Source of the DNA: UMGS1908 sp045588795
GTDB lineage: Bacteria > Bacillota > Clostridia > Christensenellales > UBA1242
DNA length: 17,316 nt
Direction of reading: 5' to 3'
Assembly (NCBI GenBank): GCA_045588795.1
Contig: JAZNEY010000047.1
Span: 1 to 17,316 of the forward strand
Below the pieces are notes generated by a model. That model was not told the origin of the DNA and did no database searches. It worked only from the letters and a program-made list of their open reading frames with translations. The stretch's first letter is position 1, and each line of letters begins with the position of its first letter. This document shows, in pieces, positions 8,210-13,133 of the stretch. The position numbers and the translations under genes are program-made.

Positions 8210-8560
8210 CTACCTTGTGCCAGCCTTAAGCCTTTCAAGCAATTCCTTTGCCCTGTCCTTTGCATCTGACTTTTGCTTCGCCTCACTGTCTTTTACAAGC
8301 CTGTCATTCTTTTCTTCAATCTCACGGAATATTTCGCTTGCACGCTCTCTTCTTGTCGCACGGACAATTTTCAAAAGCCTTGCGTCTGCCTGTGCGTAGG
8401 GACAAACCACACACAAACTGTCGCCCTTGTTTGCACTTGAGTGCACCTCAAATCTTTTGAGCGTTTGGTTAAAAACTAGAGAATAGTTTTCATCAATCTC
8501 CTTTAGCCTTTTTGCAATTCCGAATATATCATCTGTAATCACTTTTAAGTTAGATTTCAT
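8210..8560 (-). CDS. Small phage-module protein upstream of the connector
   Basis: I prefer ATG 8560 (116 aa), with AGG at 8572-8570 about 9 nt upstream. The ATG at 8575 has no recognisable ribosome binding site. Residues 15-50 (RLKEIDENYSLVFNQTLKRF, then EVH) form a compact alpha/beta motif that I associate with small proteins at the start of tail modules in Clostridia prophages. The text pattern is 'rLkeID..y.vvfN....kfEVH', followed by 'PYaqlDaRllk.vr.tR'. The last 45 residues are a Lys/Glu/Arg-rich helix. A CVVC pair at about 50-53 is visible. It lies 23 nt before the connector-like gene. Function unknown; it could be a completion or adaptor factor. Confidence 0.55.
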   Translation of the reverse strand: MKSNLKVITDDIFGIAKRLKEIDENYSLVFNQTLKRFEVHSSANKGDSLCVVCPYAQADARLLKIVRATRRERASEIFREIEEKNDRLVKDSEAKQKSDAKDRAKELLERLKAGTR

Positions 8561-8611
8561 AAACTTGTACCTCATTTTAAAATTTTACCGCAAAAGAAAA
8601 ATGGTTTGATT

Positions 8612-8747
8612 TTAAATTTCAAAAGCCTCTTCAATCTTTTTGTTTCTCATCTGACACCCGCCCATTAACCTACCAACAGCGTGCAGTGATTGAATAGCCA
8701 CTAAATTTATCAAGCCATTTTTTGATTTCCTCTTGCGTTACAGCCAC
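8612..8747 (-). pseudogene. Possible frameshifted small gene at the head of the phage operon
   Basis: GTG at 8747 lies 8 nt after AAGGTGG and opens a 25-codon frame (AVTQEEIKKWLDKFSGYSIT...) ending at TAG 8672-8670. The next frame, open over the same join, continues with coding-like sequence (AIQSLHAVGRLMGGCQMRNK, then KIEEAFEI) to TAA at 8614-8612. A +1 shift near 8690-8675 would join them into one protein of about 45 residues. It lies 52 nt upstream of the 116-aa gene and in the same direction. It may be a decayed remnant of the gene that preceded the tail module, a frameshift error in assembly, or chance. Upstream TATAAT (8753-8748) lacks a good -35. Confidence 0.3.
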
Positions 8748-8817
8748 ATTATAAACCACCTTTTTCAAAAAGCATAAAATTTGTGTCATTTTTGACCGAA
8801 AAATTTTTCGAGAGAGC

Positions 8818-8852
8818 AAAAAAAGGCTGGTTTTTCCACGAAAAAGCCAACC
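8818..8852 (-). terminator. Intrinsic terminator (first of two)
   Basis: On the minus strand GGTTGGCTTTTTC pairs with GAAAAACCAGCC around a 3-nt loop GTG, with one bulged base and one G:U pair. Seven consecutive T follow (8824-8818). It stops leftward transcription before the phage-like operon and so separates that operon from the Fic gene. Confidence 0.7.
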
Positions 8853-8869
8853 ACCAAATTTTCTAATGA

Positions 8870-8907
8870 ATAACAAAAGAGGGCTGGCTCCACCAAGCCA
8901 ACCCTCT
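8870..8907 (-). terminator. Intrinsic terminator (second of two, upstream copy)
   Basis: AGAGGGTTGGCT and AGCCAGCCCTCT (8907-8878 on the minus strand) form a 12-bp stem with one G:U-type exception around the loop TGGTGG, followed by TTTTGTTATT. It lies about 230 nt after the Fic stop codon and 26 bp from the next terminator. The arm and loop include an 18-bp word repeated exactly at 10604-10621. Confidence 0.7.
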
Positions 8908-9133
8908 TGTAAAATGAATAATAAAAATTAAATTTTGGATAATGATTAAAGCAGTCAAATTCTCCACGAGGCTCCTTTCAAAAAGTATATAACAATCCAA
9001 AGCCCCGAAAGAGACCTAGTTTAGGAACATTATATCAACCCAAACTAGCTGGCTACTTACACCCGCTAGACCAATCAACCTAAACCCCATAAAGCCTATT
9101 TTATAAAAGTTAGATAATTCAAGCCCTAAAAGA
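8908..9133. other. Untranslated region downstream of the Fic gene
   Basis: This is the 3' region between the Fic stop codon and the tandem terminators. No coding frame was found. It contains an inverted pair CTAGTTT (9016-9022) and AAACTAG (9042-9048) with a 19-nt loop, and a TATAAT at 9037-9032 (minus strand) inside that loop. No convincing -35 accompanies it. Confidence 0.5.
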
Positions 9134-10255
9134 CTATTCTCCATCTGTTAGAATATCAATGTAGTTTTTATAAGCATACAACTTGCTTCGTTTTTGTGTC
9201 GTAAATTCGCATAATATTCCAAGAGAACTTAAAGTTTCTATTGCTTTCATTACCGTATTATAAGACATCTCCAGTGCCTTAGATGTTTTTGTTACATCAA
9301 TTATTGGATTAACTTGAAGATAGCCAAACACTCGCTTAACTGAATCATTACATTTTTGAATTTTATCAAAGTCTCCAGCAAAAAGTTTATCAAGTACACC
9401 AATAGTCTCAATCGCGTTTTGGCAAGTATGAATAACTGCATCTAAGAAAAATTTAACCCACTGCTCATAATTTCCCTTTGTTCTAACCTCATTCAATCTG
9501 TCATAATACTCAATTCTGTTTTGCTTTAAATAATATGAAACATAAAAAATAGGATGTGTTAAAATCTTCTTTTCAAGCAGGTACAAAACAATCAACATTC
9601 TTCCCATTCTTCCGTTTCCATCTAAGAATGGGTGAATAGTTTCAAACTGGTAGTGAATGAGTGCAATCTTTACTAATGGGTCTAAGTAATCCTCTTGATT
9701 CATAAACTTATCCATATCACTCATAGCCTGCTCAGCCACAATAGGTTCTGGCGGTATATATCTTGCATCTTTAAGAGTAGAACCTACTCCACCAATCCAG
9801 TTTTGACTTTTTTTAAACTCTCCGGGGCTCTTTTCATTCCCCCTTACACCTTGCAACAGCTTATAATGGACCTCTTTTATTAATGCAGAGCATAGCGGAA
9901 AACTTTTTAGCCTGTAAATTCCATAATTAAGTGCATCTACATAATTAACAACATCTGAAATGTCCGAGTTTGCGTTAGAATCAATATTTGGATCCAAAAT
10001 ATCAACCAAAGAGGTCTGAGTCCCCTCAATCTGACTGCTAAGAACAGCCTCTTTCCTTACATATGAACCAACAAAAAGATTAATATTAGGAATTTGTACA
10101 CTCTTGCCATCAAGTCTGCCAAGTAGCCTATTAGCTTCACCAAGTTTGGTTAACATTTCATCATCAAAATTCAATTTTACATTTTGAAGTCTTTCCGGAT
10201 TAAATGATTTATATCCTTTACCAACTACCTCAATAAAATTTCCGGACCTATTCAT
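9134..10255 (-). CDS. Fic-family protein adenylyltransferase with N-terminal autoinhibitory motif
   Basis: This 373-aa protein starts at ATG 10255 behind AAAGGAGGGG. Fic proteins transfer AMP (or other nucleotide groups) to hydroxyl side chains of target proteins. The catalytic motif HPFLDGNGRMGR is at 208-219 with every key residue present: H208 as base, D212 for the metal ion, and N214 plus R216/R219 for phosphate binding. SSQIEG at 73-78 fits the (S/T)xxxE(G/N) inhibitory helix, with E77 expected to block ATP gamma-phosphate positioning; its N-terminal place makes this a class II Fic. Residues 20-110 resemble the Fic_N segment. About 300-365 look like a winged helix (VNPIIDVTKTSKALEMSYNT, then a turn), common in this subfamily and possibly for DNA binding or autoregulation. 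The gene stands alone with its own promoter; no antitoxin gene is adjacent. Target unknown. Confidence 0.93.
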   Translation of the reverse strand: MNRSGNFIEVVGKGYKSFNPERLQNVKLNFDDEMLTKLGEANRLLGRLDGKSVQIPNINLFVGSYVRKEAVLSSQIEGTQTSLVDILDPNIDSNANSDISDVVNYVDALNYGIYRLKSFPLCSALIKEVHYKLLQGVRGNEKSPGEFKKSQNWIGGVGSTLKDARYIPPEPIVAEQAMSDMDKFMNQEDYLDPLVKIALIHYQFETIHPFLDGNGRMGRMLIVLYLLEKKILTHPIFYVSYYLKQNRIEYYDRLNEVRTKGNYEQWVKFFLDAVIHTCQNAIETIGVLDKLFAGDFDKIQKCNDSVKRVFGYLQVNPIIDVTKTSKALEMSYNTVMKAIETLSSLGILCEFTTQKRSKLYAYKNYIDILTDGE

Positions 10256-10283
10256 AACAACCCCTCCTTTCTCTATATTTTAT

Positions 10284-10311
10284 ATTATATACAAAAAAAT
10301 GAAAAATGCAA
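10284..10311 (-). promoter_or_regulatory. Sigma-A type promoter of the Fic gene
   Basis: On the minus strand TTGCAT (10311-10306) is followed by a 16-nt T-rich spacer and a perfect TATAAT (10289-10284). The -10 ends 28 nt before the Fic ATG, leaving a short leader that holds AAAGGAGGGG. The palindrome array ends only about 15 nt upstream of the -35, a placement fit for regulation. Confidence 0.65.
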
Positions 10312-10326
10312 CCCTTTTTTCGTAAC

Positions 10327-10543
10327 TTTATTTCAGAAAATCGCAAAATATTGAAATAAGAGGGTCAAAATCCACTCTCTTATTTCAGAAAATGACAAAA
10401 TATTGAAATAAGTATGTTAAAACCCGCACTCTTATTTCACTAAATCGCAAAAAACTGCAATAAGCTGGTTGAAATCCGCACTCTTATTTCAGAAATTAGC
10501 AAAATACTGAAATAAGACAGCAATATCACCGCTATTGTTTCAG
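10327..10543. repeat. Four-unit 52-bp tandem array of 34-nt palindromes
   Basis: Units start at 10327, 10379, 10431 and 10483, exactly 52 bp apart; a truncated fifth arm lies at about 10533-10543. Each unit is a 34-nt inverted repeat (arm CTTATTTCA, 16-nt A-rich loop containing GCAAAA or a variant, arm TGAAATAAG) followed by an 18-nt linker. Arms are perfect in units 2 and 4 and carry one mismatch in units 1 and 3. Linkers are also similar to each other (ending in ...CCGCACT or ...CCACTCT). The array sits immediately upstream of the Fic promoter. It may be an operator array, a set of RNA hairpins, or a non-autonomous repeat family. Confidence 0.8.
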
Positions 10544-10550
10544 TGTAATC

Positions 10551-10887
10551 AGACAAAAAGACCAACGCAAATCAACGCACCTGCATTTTAAATAAGTCAA
10601 GTTGCTCCACCAAGCCAACCCCGTAAGACTTTTATAATTCAATAATAACTTTTTATACAGCCCCAACAAAAAGACAAACTAAATAACGAAAATAATTCAA
10701 CACAATCGTTCCAGTAATTGATGTTATGATGACTACAAAAGAGTAATCATCACAAGTTTAGGCGAATAAGTCCGCCTACTATAACGCAAGACAAATCACT
10801 TCGCTTGAAATCTGTCAGAACTTCAACAAGTCAATACTCCACTTTTATGTTGAACAAATATGAAAAAAAAGACAAAAAGACCAACGC
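10551..10887. repeat. 18-bp exact direct repeat pair bracketing about 300 bp
   Basis: AGACAAAAAGACCAACGC occurs at 10551-10568 and 10870-10887. The right copy overlaps the arm and T-tail of the palindromic terminator at 10863-10904; the left copy lacks the matching second arm. The enclosed 300 bp hold a 25-nt imperfect hairpin (10726-10750) and no gene. A duplicated terminator or an inserted non-coding element would both explain this. Confidence 0.5.
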
Positions 10888-10904
10888 GATTTATAAATCG
10901 CGTT
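10863..10904 (-). terminator. Perfect-palindrome terminator
   Basis: Positions 10883-10904 are a 22-bp perfect palindrome with arms AACGCGATTTA/TAAATCGCGTT. On the minus strand it is followed by GGTCTTTTTGTCTTTTTTTT. It should end leftward transcription from the lipoprotein gene or from an intergenic transcript about 850 nt downstream of that gene. The loop would have to open from the central A:T pairs. On the plus strand no U tract follows. Confidence 0.65.
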
Positions 10905-11184
10905 AGCCATAATGTCTATTTTGAGAAGTATAGGTCAATAGTATCAAATTCAAGGATTAATAACAAAATGAATACATTGCCATAAAACCCAAAACAGTAA
11001 CTTCAAGTAAAAACATTTAATTAAATGTAAATTAATAAATTGAAATTATATAACAAAAGGTTGCAATATAAGGGTTGTATTACGCCAAAAAATCAGTTTT
11101 GACAACCAATTTGAAGAACTTATCAAATTAAGAATTTTGCGTCAAATAGGGGCGATTTTAAGCCCATAATCAACTAGGTGTAAA

Positions 11185-11343
11185 TCATATATTAAACAAA
11201 TATATAATCAAGCCAAACATTGCAATTGATATGATGGTATGCAAATTTGAGTCATATGTTAAACAAGGCATATATCAGCAAGACTTGTCTCGTTGTTAAT
11301 CTTAGAGACTCGTAGACTCATATATCAAACAAAACATATATCA
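11185..11343. repeat. Three 26-bp AT-rich repeats with 66-67-bp period
   Basis: Copies at 11185-11210, 11252-11277 and 11318-11343 follow the pattern TCATAT[AG]T, then [TC]AAACAA, then a short variable part and ATATATCA (or ATAATCA). Each is itself a partial inverted repeat. The 40-41-nt segments between them are unrelated. Alternation of repeat and unique spacer is CRISPR-like in layout, but the copies differ from one another at several positions and no cas gene is near. Confidence 0.55.
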
Positions 11344-11754
11344 GGCAAATTTCAAACCCAATTGGGTTTTGCGAGGCCTTGCTAAGCAATTTACTCAACA
11401 AGACCACCGCCCCACCAAATCAAGCCAATTTAAAGCCTTGAAACCAACTGAGTACGAGCCTTGAGCAAAACAAACATATTTTGCCTCAAAGCCCAACCCT
11501 ATTTGTGCTTGAGAGAGCCTATCCTGCAAGTCTATCTCAACACCAAATTCAGCCAATTTAAAGCCAAAATTCAATAAAGTTTGAAAGCCTAGACTCAATC
11601 AAGTTTAAAGGGATAGACAAAAGACTTACAATCACTACTTTCGCTGATTAGGTTTATCCTACCCAACTTCAAGAATAAATTTAATCAGTCCTAAAAGACT
11701 ACACCTCTTACTTGAATGAAATTTGTCAATCTGCGTTAATGAGGCTGGCTTACC

Positions 11755-13026
11755 TTAGCCGATTTCAATCTCCTCTTCAGGCTCTTCGGTTACATCTTCA
11801 ACCTCAGCACCCTCTTCTGTGTTTTCCTCAGTTTCACCATTATTTCCACCGGCAGTTCCCCAAATTGGGTCAGTCCCGATTTCATCTTCGGTTATATCTT
11901 GGTCTCCGCCAGCAGTTCCAAAAGTTGGCTTTTCGGTTTCGATTTCCGCCTCGGTTTCCCTGTCTACAACTTTTCCGCTTTCCAAAAGTACATCAAAATA
12001 ATTTTCAGACACATCATAATCAAAGTTCATCTTTATATAGTTGCGTGCGCTCTCATCAATAATTGTAAAAGAATTCATAGCATAATTTCTATCAATATCG
12101 CTCACTTCCTCAAACAATGCACCATCAACCGTAACTGAGTAGCATAAGGTGGCCTGTCCATTTGGCCCCCCCAACACATACATTGCCCCAAAGAATTCCT
12201 GTCTAACCGTGTTTACTATATCATTATAATGATATTCTTTTGCGACCTCTTTCATAACTTTTATTGTATCTTTATCTATTAGCCCTAGGTCGTTTTCAAG
12301 CCTGCCATTAACAAACCCAGTAAGATAAACATTACCATCAGGATCCATCGATTCAAGTGCAAAATTATAATTTGTTGAGACAATTTTATGAGTCCACTCC
12401 TGATGATTACTCTCAATTAACATTACAACATTTTTTCTTGTTTGTTTTGGGTTTGAGATGTTATTTAAGCCCATACAGTTAAATCCATGTTCATCCCAGT
12501 CATAATTGTACGGATCCTCTATTATTTTGGCATATTCCTCTGTTAAAGCATTAGATACAGAAACAGAAGTCATTATTTGTTTTTGATTGAAAACTTCTAA
12601 AACTCCCAAACCACAACTTTCTGAGGATATTTGATTTAAAACCTTGTCTTCAACCTCCAATGTATCATATTTTCTATTGTTAACAAACTCATCTGGGAGA
12701 GTTTCTTCCTCACTCGCAGATGTTTCCGTTCTTGGAGGAAACAGCTCTGCAACAAGCCCACCATCACAACTTGCAAGCATACCTGCAAGCATTACAGCAG
12801 CCAAACCCGCTGCAACCCTTTGTGGTATTTTCCCCCTATTTTTTTCTGCATAAGCAGAAGTTGAGGTTTTGAGGGCAGATTTCTCTGCCCCTGTAACCTT
12901 TTCGCCCTTTTTCATTTTTTCAAGAATTGCATTTTTTGCAATTTCTAATTTGTTTTGCAATCCAATTGCAAACTTTTTCAAGTTTTCATCTTTAATTGAA
13001 CTAATAATTCCATCCATTGTTTTCAT
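11755..13026 (-). CDS. Predicted lipoprotein with long cytoplasmic leader and acidic C-terminal tail
   Basis: This 423-aa protein starts at ATG 13026, 9 nt after GAGGGGG. Residues 1-68 are basic and helical and look cytoplasmic. About 71-86 form a hydrophobic segment ending L-A-S-C (Cys87), a standard lipobox, so the mature protein would be lipid-anchored at Cys87 on the outer face of the membrane. No Met near the hydrophobic segment offers a shorter, normal signal peptide. The mature part (about 110-360) is a mixed alpha/beta domain I do not recognise, with strands such as NYNFALESMDPDGNVYLTG and ATLCYSVTVDGALFEEV. The last 65 residues are very Glu-rich and contain a duplicated PTFGTAGG/PIWGTAGG block. 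The gene stands alone between the surface-protein gene and the repeat region. Function unknown. Confidence 0.7.
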   Translation of the reverse strand: MKTMDGIISSIKDENLKKFAIGLQNKLEIAKNAILEKMKKGEKVTGAEKSALKTSTSAYAEKNRGKIPQRVAAGLAAVMLAGMLASCDGGLVAELFPPRTETSASEEETLPDEFVNNRKYDTLEVEDKVLNQISSESCGLGVLEVFNQKQIMTSVSVSNALTEEYAKIIEDPYNYDWDEHGFNCMGLNNISNPKQTRKNVVMLIESNHQEWTHKIVSTNYNFALESMDPDGNVYLTGFVNGRLENDLGLIDKDTIKVMKEVAKEYHYNDIVNTVRQEFFGAMYVLGGPNGQATLCYSVTVDGALFEEVSDIDRNYAMNSFTIIDESARNYIKMNFDYDVSENYFDVLLESGKVVDRETEAEIETEKPTFGTAGGDQDITEDEIGTDPIWGTAGGNNGETEENTEEGAEVEDVTEEPEEEIEIG

Positions 13027-13050
13027 ATCTTAACCCCCTCATTTTTATGT

Positions 13051-13080
13051 ATTATAACATAGAATCGTAAACATTGTCAA
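13051..13080 (-). promoter_or_regulatory. Strong extended -10 promoter of the lipoprotein gene
   Basis: On the minus strand a perfect TTGACA (13080-13075) and a perfect TATAAT (13056-13051) are separated by 18 nt. The -10 is preceded by TGT, giving the extended TGnTATAAT form. The start codon lies 24 nt after the -10, with GAGGGGG in the leader. No repressor palindrome was seen in the short leader. This is the best promoter match in the window. Confidence 0.85.
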
Positions 13081-13133
13081 TAAGCGACAATCGAGCATCA
13101 CATCAAATTTAATATAAATATTTCAAAGCACTA

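Larger units (their letters stand above)
8887..10621. repeat. 18-bp exact direct repeat pair flanking the Fic gene
   Basis: The word GCTCCACCAAGCCAACCC occurs at 8887-8904 and again, exactly and in the same orientation, at 10604-10621. The pair brackets the Fic gene and its upstream palindrome array (span about 1.7 kb). The left copy is part of a full terminator hairpin. The right copy folds only into a short stem (GTT.GCT/AGC AAC on the minus strand) with the same TGGTGG loop. It could mark an inserted segment or two copies of a family of terminator hairpins. Confidence 0.6.
10256..11754. other. 1.5-kb intergenic region rich in repeats, no credible gene
   Basis: Neither strand carries a frame with both a start signal and coding character. 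From right to left there is a pair of 23-bp near-repeats (11543-11565, 11415-11437), three 26-bp AT-rich repeats (11185-11343), a 16-bp palindrome (11013-11028), a terminator (10863-10904), short hairpins (10726-10750), the 18-bp repeats and the 52-bp palindrome array. A 66-codon open frame at 11598-11395 starts only at TTG without a ribosome binding site and spans the repeats, so I do not call it a gene. Confidence 0.6.

Noticed and set aside
8670..8876. 68-codon minus-strand frame across the terminators
   Set aside because: Its first two thirds run through a U-tailed hairpin and have no ribosome binding site; only the last 25 codons, from the GTG at 8747, are plausible.
9032..9037. Promoter for the tail operon from TATAAT at 9037-9032
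   Set aside because: No -35 at proper spacing, and two terminators lie between it and the operon.
10327..10543. CRISPR array
   Set aside because: The repeats differ from each other, the would-be spacers are themselves similar, and no cas gene is present; this is a tandem palindrome array.
11395..11598. 67-aa protein-coding gene
   Set aside because: Only a TTG start directly after a TGA, no ribosome binding site, and the sequence is made of short DNA repeats.
11712..12138. Plus-strand frames opposite the lipoprotein C-terminus
   Set aside because: Low-complexity complement of the acidic tail; the minus-strand gene has a clear promoter and ribosome binding site.
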